Source of the DNA: Lindgomyces ingoldianus
Taxonomy: Eukaryota; Ascomycota; Dothideomycetes; Pleosporales; Lindgomycetaceae
DNA length: 64,000 nt
Direction: 5' to 3'
Assembly: GCF_010093535.1 (NCBI RefSeq)
Contig: NW_022985168.1
Coordinates: 221,924-285,923 of the forward strand
A program made the position numbers and the translations under genes. Positions 11,364 through 21,535 of the stretch are shown here, in pieces; position 1 is the first letter of the stretch; every line of letters begins with the position of its first letter. A model generated the notes under the pieces. It worked only from the letters and a program-made list of their open reading frames with translations, had not been told where the DNA came from and searched no databases.

Positions 11364-13835
11364 ATGCCTCGACCCGCGCGCTACGACTTCCACACCAACC
11401 CCGTGGCTCATCCCAAGGCCATTGTGACGGGCGAGACGTACCGCTTCACCGTCCTCACCGATGGCCTGCTCCGATTCGAGTGGGCTGAAGACGGCCGGTT
11501 CGAAGACCGAGCTTCCACCTTCGCCATATGTCGTAAATTGACTGTTCCAGACTTTTACGTGTGGGACCGTGGCAACATCATCGAGATCGTCACGAAGCGC
11601 TTTCACGTATTTTATAACAAGAAGAGATTTAGCTCCGATGGCTTTTCTATACAATTGAAGGGTCCAGTGACGGCTAAGTGGACGTATGGTCAAAAGGTGT
11701 CTAATTTAGGGGGCACTACCCGCACATTGGACACGGTCGATGGAAGAACAAATGTGGACCCCGGGGTGCTTTCGCGCGAGGGTTTCGCGGTCCTTGATGA
11801 CAGCAAGACTATGATGTTTGAGAGCGATGGCTGGATAGGACCTCGGAAGACCGGCAACCGGAGCGATGGGTACATTTTCCTTTACGGACACGACTACCGC
11901 GAGGCCATGAGGGCATACTATGCTGTGTCTGGAAGTCAGCCTCTGTTGCCTCGATATGCGCTTGGAAATTGGTGGAGCCGATATCACCCATTCACAAGGG
12001 AAGAGTACTTGGATCTTATGGACCATTTCGATAATGACGACGTTCCCATGAACGTTGGGGTTCTGGATATGGATTGGCATCGGGTGTGGGATCTTCCTCC
12101 TGGGTACGGCAATGGATGGACGGGCTACAGCTGGAACAGAAAATTCTTCCCGGATCCTCCCGCTTTTCTTGAAGAGCTCCATGATCGCAATCTCAAGATA
12201 ACGCTCAATGTCCATCCTGCAGATGGCGTGCGAGGCTACGAAGATCAGTACGAGGAGGTCGCCAAGTACCTTGGTATTGACCCGAAGACCAAAAGAGCTG
12301 CCGAGTTTGACTGCACAAACAAGGATTTTATGGACGCATATTTTGACATCGTGCATCACGAGCATGAAGCAGAGGGTGTCGATTTCTGGTGGGTGGATTG
12401 GCAGCAGGGGAACAGCTCCAAGATTCCTGGTGTGGACCCTCTTTGGGTCCTTAATCATTTCCATTTCCTTGACATTGGCCGAGGGCGACAGAGACCTCTA
12501 ATTCTTTCTCGTTTTGGAGGTCCAGGATCACAGCGATACCAAATTGGCTTCTCTGGCGACACCATCATGACCTGGGCGTCGTTAAGTTTCCAACCAGAGT
12601 TCACTGCAACTGCATCGAACATTGGGTATGGATGGTGGAGTCATGACATTGGTGGCCATATGCATGGCTTTAAGGATGATGAACTTACCGCGCGATGGGT
12701 GCAGCTGGGCTGCTGGTCGCCAATTCTTCGACTGCATTCTTCAAATAATATCTTCAACACCCGAGAACCATGGGCATTCAGGCCAGAAGCCTGCGGCGTC
12801 ATGGAGGACACCCTCCGCCTACGGCATCGTCTCATCCCCTACCTTTATACCATGAATGCACGATCAGCATCTGATGACGAGCCTCTCATTCAACCGATGT
12901 ACTGGGATTACCCAGAAGTCAGTGAGGCGTACAAGGTTCCGAACCAGTTCCGCTTCGGAAGCGAATTGATCGTGGCACCTATTACAAGTGCCCGTGATAC
13001 TACCACGCATCTTGGTGCCACGAACGCTTGGCTTCCTCCTCTACGCTTCGTTGATATCTTCACTGGCGTTGTTTACGACGGAGACCGTGAGCTTCTGCTG
13101 CACCGACCCTTGAGTGGTTATCCTGTCCTTGCTGCAGAGGGTGCAATCATTCCACTAGATGCAGCATGGCGTCCTGCGAATGGCTCCCCTAACCCCACTG
13201 CTTTGGAGATTCTCCTCGTAGTCGGAGCAGACGGTTCCTTCAGCCTGATCGAAGATGATGGCTCGGGCACCCGCGTGGATGATGGCGACTTCCGCATGAT
13301 TGAAGAAGGTGGTATTGAGTCTGGCTCCGACAACGTCCGTTTCAGCTACACTCCCATCACCTACAAGCAATCCACTGGTGTCCTCAAGATCGGCCCAACA
13401 TCTCCTTCTGATCCCTCAATTCCAAAGAACCGTAACTGGAAAATCCGACTAGTTGCCCATTCACTGAAGAACAGGTCCGAGATCCGCTGCGTAGTGACAT
13501 CGTCCAAGAAAGCGAAGCCAATTCCGTACACAACTACCTCGGTCAATAACGGCACGATCTTGTCGCTAGGCAGCGTTCCCTCCGATCATACTTGCATCGT
13601 CGAGCTAGGCTCTGGACCTCAGCTCGACGTGCTTGATCCGACGAAGAAGATTTGGCCGATCCTCTATGATTCATGTATGGATTATGACAGGAAAGACGGG
13701 ATCTGGAATGTAATCAAGGCTGATCAGCCTCTGGGGACGAGAGTTGGGAGGCTACAGAATATGGGGATTAAGCAAGAGCTGTTGGATGCTATACTTGAGT
13801 TGATGTTGGCGGATTCGAGGTATGCGAGAGAATAG
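11364..13835 (+). CDS. glycoside hydrolase family 31 (alpha-glucosidase-like)
   Basis: Single exon, 823 residues from MPRPARYDFHTNP. N-terminal beta-sandwich with TYRFTVLTDGLLRFEW, then the (beta/alpha)8 barrel: LGNWWSRYHPFTREEY, GVLDMDWHRVWD, VDFWWVDWQQG with candidate nucleophile Asp345, GFSGDT with candidate acid/base Asp399, and YGWWSHDIGGH. C-terminal beta domains follow (FRFGSELIVAPIT; FSLIEDDGSG). GH31 enzymes retain configuration while cleaving alpha-glycosides. No signal peptide, so probably cytosolic; the second catalytic motif is DWQQ in place of the DMNE of classical alpha-glucosidases, so the sugar specificity is open. The upstream frame is open from 11,238 but lacks an ATG before 11,364. 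The gene ends only about 400 bp from the AT-rich block yet shows no premature stop or AT drift, so RIP has not leaked into it. Confidence 0.9.
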   Translation: MPRPARYDFHTNPVAHPKAIVTGETYRFTVLTDGLLRFEWAEDGRFEDRASTFAICRKLTVPDFYVWDRGNIIEIVTKRFHVFYNKKRFSSDGFSIQLKGPVTAKWTYGQKVSNLGGTTRTLDTVDGRTNVDPGVLSREGFAVLDDSKTMMFESDGWIGPRKTGNRSDGYIFLYGHDYREAMRAYYAVSGSQPLLPRYALGNWWSRYHPFTREEYLDLMDHFDNDDVPMNVGVLDMDWHRVWDLPPGYGNGWTGYSWNRKFFPDPPAFLEELHDRNLKITLNVHPADGVRGYEDQYEEVAKYLGIDPKTKRAAEFDCTNKDFMDAYFDIVHHEHEAEGVDFWWVDWQQGNSSKIPGVDPLWVLNHFHFLDIGRGRQRPLILSRFGGPGSQRYQIGFSGDTIMTWASLSFQPEFTATASNIGYGWWSHDIGGHMHGFKDDELTARWVQLGCWSPILRLHSSNNIFNTREPWAFRPEACGVMEDTLRLRHRLIPYLYTMNARSASDDEPLIQPMYWDYPEVSEAYKVPNQFRFGSELIVAPITSARDTTTHLGATNAWLPPLRFVDIFTGVVYDGDRELLLHRPLSGYPVLAAEGAIIPLDAAWRPANGSPNPTALEILLVVGADGSFSLIEDDGSGTRVDDGDFRMIEEGGIESGSDNVRFSYTPITYKQSTGVLKIGPTSPSDPSIPKNRNWKIRLVAHSLKNRSEIRCVVTSSKKAKPIPYTTTSVNNGTILSLGSVPSDHTCIVELGSGPQLDVLDPTKKIWPILYDSCMDYDRKDGIWNVIKADQPLGTRVGRLQNMGIKQELLDAILELMLADSRYARE

Positions 13836-14231
13836 GGAGGGTGCTAGGGCCTGGGAATGATTGGCATATAAAGAGAGTTGGTGAATGTGGTGAACATAGA
13901 TACGTCGTACTTGGGGCTTTTAGTTTATTTCCGGGATTATAGTCTGTAGCATTAGGGCTACAATGTTTGTTCAATGCATGATGTTGATGACACTCACTGC
14001 CGTTTTGCTCATTGTTTGGATATTCAGCATGCTTGTGTGTGCAGGATCATCTTAGATGGTTTACTTGCAGGATAGACCAAACAAAGCAGTCCGAAAATAT
14101 ACTAAGGCTCATTCAACTTAGGTACCGTCATGGCAATGGTGGGTAGTGCTAGGACATGTGTAAGTAGTGTTATTCCATGAGTAAGTAGGATCTGCATGTG
14201 GGTAACAAATACAAGGCATAATTTTACACTA
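13836..14231. other. GH31 3' flank and compartment boundary
   Basis: About 400 bp of ordinary composition that ends where a transposon TIR starts at 14,232; from there on the DNA is AT-rich and TA-rich. No gene seen. Confidence 0.5.
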
Positions 14232-14570
14232 ACGTACACCACAGGCGAGTTGCTCACACACCTAAGTTGCTTACTTTTGCTAAGACTACACTAAACTACT
14301 TTTTATACACTAAAATATTCCTAATAACACTACTTAGATATGCTAAAACAATGTTAGATATAGCTTACACTTTAAGCTTTTAAATAAAATATAACACTTT
14401 TAAAGTAACATGCTATAGCTATGTATAATAAGTAACTAATATACTAAATAACTTTTATAAACTAATTATATAGCTAACTTATAAAAGCTAGATAATAATA
14501 AAAAGTAGGTAACTATTAAGCATATACTTAAGTTAAATACATAAGGATTTTTCTTTTAAATAGTATCTAT
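14232..14570 (+). mobile_element. family B transposon, 5' end fragment (B6)
   Basis: Starts after a TA with ACGTACACCACAGGCGAG and the shared TIR text CTCACACACCTAAGTTGC, and follows the first ~340 bp of the other B copies, with more A/T substitutions. It is cut at 14,570 by an LTR. I did not find its other half. Confidence 0.75.
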
Positions 14571-14899
14571 TGTAACGGTACAGGTAAGATAATAGGTTCG
14601 AATGCGGTAGGAATCCACTCAGAGGCATATAGGAGTGCGTGGGGACTTAATGACCTGGGAATCCTATTAACACCTATAGGCCTTGTACAAAGAATATTAG
14701 AAAACTACTAAGCTAGCTACAGAAGAGAGGTGCAACTAAATACATAGCGGAATAGAGGTAATAGCAGGGGGTAGAGCAGAGTTAGAGCTAGGTTAAGTCA
14801 GGGTCAAGGCTAGGCTAAGTCAGGGTTAGAGCTAATATAGGGTCCCTTTAGATAGGTTCTAGGCAACCTAAGATAAAACAATTTATAAGAATTATTACA
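14571..14899 (-). mobile_element. LTR of family D (copy 1)
   Basis: Begins TGTAACGG and ends ATTATTACA. Its counterpart is at 63,256-63,545. On the right, both are followed by a C-run/CTCTATA stretch whose complement (ATAGAGGGGGGGTAG) is a polypurine tract abutting TGTAATAATTC. This fits a 3' LTR of a minus-strand LTR retrotransposon whose body lies to the right. This copy carries an extra imperfect tandem repeat (GGCTAGGCTAAGTCAGGG type) near 14,770-14,830. The body beyond 14,900 is too damaged to classify. Confidence 0.65.
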
Positions 14900-14955
14900 C
14901 TACCCCCCCTCTATAGACTAATAGTCCTTATTAGTAATTATAGTAGAAAATATTA

Positions 14956-16070
14956 ACGTACCTAACAGGTTGGCCGGCCACTTTTGCTAAGCCCCTACTA
15001 AACTCTACCTATCTACATAATGCCTTAACAACAACACTAGATTAAATCTTCTAAAGAACGTTAAATATAGCTTGCTCTTTAGGCTTTTAAATAAGACTTA
15101 AAACTCTTCTTATAACATGCTACAGCTATCTATAATGTCTTTTACACAACACTAAGCAATTAACGCGCTAGACAGCCTTTATAAGCAGAATGCTAGCCTA
15201 AATTAAGAAATCTAACTAAGCTTAAAAAAAAGGTAGTTATTAAGTACATACTTAAGCTTATTACACGCAGATTTCTCTTTAGGCTTATAGCTATAGCTAA
15301 TATAGCTAATTCCTTGCCTGTAAAGCGTAATCTAGGCTAAGTTAGCTTAAACTAGCCTAGTATATAAGTTAAGCACTGCCTTAAGTTTATAATAAAGTTT
15401 AATTATAAGTATAATTATAAAAGAGCACTTTATAAGAATCTAAAGGTTATCTAGGGCTAGTTTTACCTAGTAGCTAATATAAAAGCTAAGTACAGTATCT
15501 AGAATAAAGATAGGTATAACTTTAATAAGTTAGGCTTTATAATAAGCTAGATATTAACTAGAGTAGTTATTACAGCTTTAGAGAGACAAAAATAGCTAAA
15601 AGTAATATAGTAAAGTAATAAAAAGTAGATAATAGTTATCTAGAGTATTAACATAATAAAGTAAGCTATAAGATTATAAAGCTTTAAGCAGTAAATAAGG
15701 CTGCTACATAACATAAATTACATAAAAAAAAGTAAATTTAAGTAAAAAAAACTTTAATAGTTAAGGATAGAGCTTATCTAACTACTCTAAAGGAGTTTAA
15801 AGCGCGTAGTAATAAGAAGAAGCTAAAGACATAAGTACACGCTAAAGAAGGTAAGCTAAGTTAAAAGTAATGTAAGCAGTGTAATTAGACTAGGCATAAC
15901 TTACATACATATAAGTAAGTAGTAGAAGTAGACTTTAAATAATATCTTATGTTATATTACTTTATATAAGGCTAAAGTAGGCTGTTTTGCAAGAGAATAG
16001 GGTGGTTTTAGTAAAGGCTTAGCAAAAGTAGCTGGCTAACCTGTGTGGCTAGCCAACCTGTTAGGTACGT
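14956..16070 (+). mobile_element. family C: deleted TIR transposon related to B
   Basis: 1,115 bp flanked by TA. TIRs read ACGTACCTAACAGGTTGGCC at the left, and the right end is the complement (AACCTGTTAGGTACGT). Inside, the left ~700 bp and right ~370 bp align by eye with the ends of family B, including the 3' stretch GTGTAATTAGACTAGGCAT that encodes the transposase zinc-knuckle region, but the central catalytic part is absent. So it is a non-autonomous internal-deletion derivative of a B relative with different terminal repeats. Confidence 0.8.
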
Positions 16071-16072
16071 TA

Positions 16073-16286
16073 CTATCTTTTCTTTTATCTTTAAACTAAA
16101 TTAAGTTTAATTTAGTAAAGTGTTCTTACTTTAAAATATTTTTTTACACTACTAGTAGTATCCTCTAAACTAAACACCACGCATGTAGTTATTAATTATT
16201 AGAGTAGTAAAAGTAACTTATTACTTAAAAATAATTTAGATAAAATAATAATGTCTTTTTTATAAGTCCTTCTTTTTAAATTATAC
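16073..16286. other. AT-rich RIP-damaged remnant
   Basis: Between element C and the miniature LTR element. Probably body of the family D element; no motif survives that I can read. Confidence 0.35.
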
Positions 16287-16813
16287 TGTAAGGATGTAAG
16301 GCTAGGATGGCGCTTACGTGTAAGGCCGAGATGGTGCTTACGTGCAACGGGTATATATACCTGTTGCACGTAAGCGCCATCTTGGCCTTACATTATCCCC
16401 CTTCTTAGCAGACGCATGTCCCAGGCGTCACATAACCTACCTGCAGCTCAGAGGCGCTATGCGCATGTCTTAGTTACCGGCTAAAGGCTGACCACCTGTG
16501 GCCTAGAGGCGCGGGATAAATAACAACGCTTAGTGGCCTACGCCAGCTAAGCCATATACACTAGACCTTCTAGCAGCTACAACGTTGCGCTAGAAGAGGC
16601 CGCCTTACGTTTTAGTCTAAAAACTAGCTAAGCTGTCTAAGGTGTAGGTTAAACACATAACTGTTCTTATTATTAGTTAATTATTATATAAAAACAGGGC
16701 TTTACACTACTCTGCTAATACAACTAAAAGGTATAAATAATTAACTAATGTTAATTTTTAGGTGCAGAATAGTATATATACCTGTCGCACGTAAGCGCCA
16801 TCTCAGCCTTACA
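16287..16813 (-). mobile_element. miniature LTR (TRIM-like) element K
   Basis: In minus orientation: 5' LTR 16,813-16,687, matching the solo LTR at 49,791-49,918; internal stretch only about 294 bp (16,686-16,393) with no coding capacity, richer in GC than its surroundings; polypurine tract (complement of TTATCCCCCTTCTTAG) next to a second LTR start at 16,392. The left LTR is incomplete: after about 38 bp it turns into an inverted copy of itself (hairpin 16,319-16,392) followed by a further partial TGTAAGG repeat at 16,287-16,318. Such short non-coding LTR elements depend on enzymes of a larger relative. Confidence 0.65.
16319..16392. repeat. 74-bp near-perfect hairpin of LTR-K termini
   Basis: Left arm begins TGTAAGGCCGAGATGGTGC, right arm is its complement ending GCCATCTTGGCCTTACA, with TATATA at the centre. 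Two LTR ends are joined head to head. Confidence 0.85.
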
Positions 16814-16837
16814 TATACACTATAAGGTAGGCTACTA

Positions 16838-19800
16838 ACGTACTTTAACGTGTTTTATCACTCATCCGCTAAAATCAGTCATCCGCCAGCCCCACCAAAA
16901 TCAACGCGTCTCTATCAACTAACATGCCTCTACCACCACCACAACAGCTCTAATTAGGTTAAAAAGAGGGCAGACTAGCATTAGCTGCCTCTGTTCTTTA
17001 AACTTACAAAAATCTATCTGTTTATTGCGTCTTAGCGCTATACAACACGCCTTAATTAACGCTTTGCAGTTGCCTTACAGGCGCCCTCCTATAAGCTACA
17101 GCTAACGCAAGAAAATAAAAGCTATTACCTGTTAAAAAGTAGTCCCTTATACGCTAGATCTTAGACCTTAACTTGCGCAGTTTTCTACTACATATTATTA
17201 ATGTGCAACAAATAGCAGACACTCTGCTTGCTGCTTACAGCCAGCAGCCTCCACCCCCGCGTGTAGGCAAATGCTAGGTAGCGTGCTTTATTAACAGCTA
17301 GCTAGAGCTTAAGACAAAGTAGGACAGAAAGCTGCACTTCTAGCGCGCTCTCTATTAGGATCTAGTTAAGTTTAGAGCCTAGTTTAAGCTTATAAAAGAC
17401 ACGTGTTAGAGGTATAGGATACTAGACAAGGATACTTATAACTTTAATAAGACAGAATTTATAATAGGAATTGCTAGCAGCATGTCTAAGGTTGTTACAA
17501 GCTCTAATAAAGTTAGTTAAGCAACTACTATCTAGCTAGGCAATTATAACTAGGTTACAATAATTAAGTGCATTAACGCGTCTAGCTAGGTGCTCCCCCC
17601 GCTCATCATCCTACCAGGCAAGCTGCACCAGGCTAGCTGGTATCGCAATATCCCTAGCGACTAGACGCTTACAGTGAGCGACAACAGCTGGACTACTAAC
17701 CAGCTTAGTCTGTCCTAGCTTAAGCACTTTAATAATTAGACTGCGTCGCGTACAACTAGGGCCTACCGCCTGCTTATAGTAGACAGCCACAGCAGCTATG
17801 CGACGCCTAAGTTTAACTAATACTATACAGAGAACAAAATTATTAGTCTCTGCATGCTAGCTTATAGCTCCTACCTCCTACAGCCTCTAGATGTTAGCTG
17901 CTTCTCCCTGCTTAAGACAGCGTATAAACGCAAGGTTTTTAAGCTAGCGCGTAATTATATCTACTATGTTAATAAGCAAGACTTTCTAAGCATCTATACG
18001 CGTATTAGACCTATACTGTTTACAAAGTAGACAATTAAGAGCAGCTTTTAAGCTGCAGGTTTAGTCCTATACTGTCCTAATCACATCTTGTTGTTGCTTA
18101 CTGTTGTCTGTACGCTGTCTCCACTAGCGCAAGAAGCTCACAGTGAGACGCGCTAGACTGCAGAGACGCCTTATACAGTTGCTTAGCTGCAGCAGCAGGC
18201 TTAACTTATCTATAACTGCCTTAGTTGTTAATTGCAGAGCCCTACTAGCTAGGCAATAGCTTAGCTTGTTAAAAAATGTTAAATAGTAATGCACTTAGTA
18301 ATAATTCTTACAGAGGAGAACACTAAGCTGTGTTAGGCTAACTATTGTTAAGAGCAGAAAAGGCAACAGCAACAGCAGTATATTGCTACAGGAGGGACTC
18401 TCACAGGCTAGGAAGGTCAGAGGCTGGCTGCAGAGGCTGATAGGGTGGTCGAGGTAGATGCGCAGGCTCAGGCATCTCAGAGCTATCGCCGAGCACCACC
18501 AACCTGCTCAAAATGCCACGTGCAAGGCCATAACAGGACTTAATGTAGAAGCAATTAGGAATCTTTTGTATATATATCTATATAGGTTTAATTTAGTTGC
18601 TGTTCAGTTATCTGTCAGAAAGGTGCTCTAGTTTTGGTGGGGCTGGCGGATGACTGATTTTGGCGGATGAGTGATAAAACACGTTATAGGCGAGTTGCTT
18701 ACACACCTAAGTTGCTTACTTTTACTAAGACCCTACTACACTACTCTTTTTACACTAATGTATTTCTAATAATACTACTTAGACATGTTAAAAGAATATT
18801 AGATGCAGCTTATGCTTTAGGCTTTTAAATAAAACGCAACACTTTTTAAGCAACGCGCTGCAGCTATCTATAAAGTCTTTTAAAAGATAATAAGTAACTA
18901 ACGCGCTAGATAACTTTTTTAAGCTAATTATATAGCTAACTTATAAAAGCTAGATAATAATAAAAAGCAGGTAATTATTTAGCACATACTTAAGCTAGAT
19001 GTGTAAGGATTTCCCCTCTAGCTAGCAGCTGTAGCTAATATAGCTAATTCTTTACACGCTAAGTATAATATAGGCTATATTAGCATAAACTAGCTTAATA
19101 TGTTTATTAAGCATTACTTAAAGCTTAAAGTAAAGTTTAAGTGTAAGTATAACTATAAAAGAGCCTTTTATAAAAATTCTATAGTAATTTAAGGCTAGTT
19201 TAACTTTATAAAGAATATTAAAGCTAAGTATAGCATTTAGAATAACAACATGTACAACTTTAATAAGATAAAGTTTATAATAGGCTAAATATCTACTAAA
19301 GTAGTTGTTATAGGTTTAGAGAGATAAGGATAGCTAAAAGTAGTCTAGCTAGGCAACTAGAAGTAGACAACAGCTATTTAGAGCATTAATGCTAAAAGGT
19401 AAGCTATTTTGCTTTTTATTATTTTTTAAAGTAGTAACTACTTTTTAAACTAGTATAAAAAGAAAAATTTACTCTAGAATTAGGTTATTATAATCTTTAA
19501 GTGTAGCTAGACTACTAATTAGCTTAGTTTAGACTAGTTAAAGCACTTTAACGCGTATATAAAGAAGTGTACTATTAGCAGCTACTGTCTACTAGTTATT
19601 AATAGCTATAAAAGCTATAACTTACTTTATTTCTAGTAATACTATAAAAATAATAAGATTATTACTATTTATATGCCTTTTTACTTATTACACTTTTTAT
19701 AGCTACTTAATGTAGGTTGTTTTACTTCTTTAAAAAAAGTGTATAAGCGCTAAGCTAAAAACCTTATGTATAACTAGATTACTTATATTATAAAAATAAA

Positions 19801-20542
19801 GTTTTTACTATGCTTTAAAGCAGCTTATTATGCTATAATTACTTCTAGTAATATCTAAAAAAAGTTCTAAAGCGCTAGATTAGTTTCTTTTAACCTATAA
19901 TAAGTTATAATAGGCCTTAATGTAAAGTTACGCACTCTATTACTACTACTACTTATATATAATAAGCCCTAGTAGTTGTAAACTCTAAGTAATACTTTAA
20001 AACTTAGGTTATAATTAATGCTTATAAAAATAAAAATTTAAAAGTATATAAATAGTTTACTAACTTCTATAGTTAAGGTGTTTAAAAAAGTCTTAAAGAG
20101 AGCAGCAATAATTATGTATAAGCTAGTGTTAGTGTAATAAGAAATTACTAAGCTTTAAGTAGCTAATAAAGCTGCTACATAACATAAATTACATAAAATA
20201 AAGTAGATTAAAGTAAAAAAGACTTTAATAATTTAGAAAAGCTTATACTTAATAGCTTTAAAGAAGTTTAAAGCGCGCAGTAATAGAAAAAAGGCAAAGA
20301 AGTAGGTGTAAGCTAAAGTAGGTAAGCTATCCTAAAGGCGCTGCAGATAGTGTAATTAGACTAGGCATAACACGCAAACATGTAAGCAAGAAGCAGAAGT
20401 AGTATCTAAATAATATTCTAGGCTGTACTATACTATATAGTGCTAGAGCGGGTTGTTATAGGCTATAATAGAGTTTGTTAGGGTGGGGTCTTAGCAAAAG
20501 TAAGCGACTCAGGTGTGTGAGCAACTCGCCTATAAAGTACGT
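16838..20542 (+). mobile_element. family B pogo/Fot1-like transposon, copy 1, interrupted
   Basis: TA-flanked element with about 50-bp TIRs (ACGTACTTTATAGGCGAG...; complement at 20,493-20,542). Without the inserted element A (16,848-18,684 plus TA) it is 1,866 bp. Reading through many stops, the plus strand encodes a DDE_1 transposase: YNFNKIKFIIG, LLVINSYKSYN, KNNKIITIYMPF, LLNVGCFTSLKK, and a C-terminal knuckle CRxCNxTRHNTQTCKQEAE, typical of Fot1/pogo (Tc1/mariner superfamily). Conserved Asp, Gln and Trp codons are mutated to Asn and stops, so it is inactive. Confidence 0.87.
16848..18684 (+). mobile_element. family A pogo/Fot1 transposon (1,837 bp)
   Basis: Ends are near-perfect TIRs of about 55 bp (ACGTGTTTTATCACTCATCC ... 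complement), flanked by TA at 16,846-47 and 18,685-86. It sits in the left TIR of B copy 1. One plus-strand transposase frame starting near 16,924 (MPLPPPQQ) can be followed: CENP-B-type helix-turn-helix region (about 16,990-17,330), NFNKTEFIIGIA where NFDETG is expected, LLIVDSHSSYATPKF, YLLQPLDVSCFSLLK. TAG/TAA stops sit at conserved Trp and Gln positions. Damage is milder than in neighbouring copies, so the insertion is younger. Confidence 0.9.
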
Positions 20543-21535
20543 TATCGCTTTAAAGAAGTTTACCTAGGTATATTTAAAACTATAGTTTAGTACTTATAGG
20601 CTAAAAGAAATCTTTTTTTATAGGTAGAAAGACTAATCTAACTAAGATACTTTTTTTAATAGCTACACTAATAAAGCTCGCTTTAAATGTAGAAAACGCT
20701 TTCTTTTTATTTATTTTAAAAGTTAAAAATGTTTATTATACCTTAGTTTTTTTTTAACTAGTAATAAAATAAGCTTATAAAAGCTTTATTATATTCTCTA
20801 CACTTTTAAACTAAAACTAGTCTAATTTAGCTAGGTATTCCAGCTTTAGATAATCCTTTGCAATACTAGCTATATGTTTCTATATTAACACTATATATGC
20901 GCGCTTACTCTAATAGTAATCTAAATTAATAATAAGTCTATCTATAATAAAGGCTTACTATTATTTAAACATAAGTGCTTTACTATTTATAAAGATTTTA
21001 ATCTTAAGTGTATATTTAGTAAGGTAAATTTACTAAGTTTAAAAAGTGCCTAAAAAGTCTCTTACACTTAAAGTAGTAAAAGTAGTATAAGGTGTTATTA
21101 AAAATAATTTAGTAGCTAGTAAAGGTTAACTAGTAGTTTTTAGCTAAATTAGCTACTTAAGCTATACTTATAATTAAGTAATCTAATTATTAATAAATAT
21201 ACTACTAAAAGTTAACTTTAAATTAAGTAGAAGTATAGCTTTAAGTGCTGTAAAAGTAAGTTTAGCTATTAACATAGATTATTAATTAACTTTAAAAGAC
21301 TTGCCTTAGCTAAAATGTATTTTAATTCTAAAATTAAAAGGTAGTTAGTTAGACATTAGTAGTTGTCTTTAATTTTAATAAGTTATTAGTAGTCTTTAAG
21401 TTTTTACTTTAGCACACTTTACATTACTTTTTTAAAAGTAATTTTAATTATAAGAGATGAAAACTTCTTAACTTAAAAGCTTTAGTTAATAAAAAGTCTT
21501 TAGTATTTTATCTATAAACTAAATAGTTTAATATA
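20543..21535. other. 1-kb AT-rich RIP-damaged stretch, unclassified
   Basis: Between B copy 1 and the foldback copy B2. No TIR or LTR ends lie inside it, and six frames give only short pieces without family motifs. The stretch 29,943-30,027 is its continuation on the other side of the B2 insertion. Confidence 0.4.

Noticed and set aside
11706..12464. 252-codon minus-strand frame opposite GH31
   Set aside because: Antisense shadow of a well-conserved catalytic domain.
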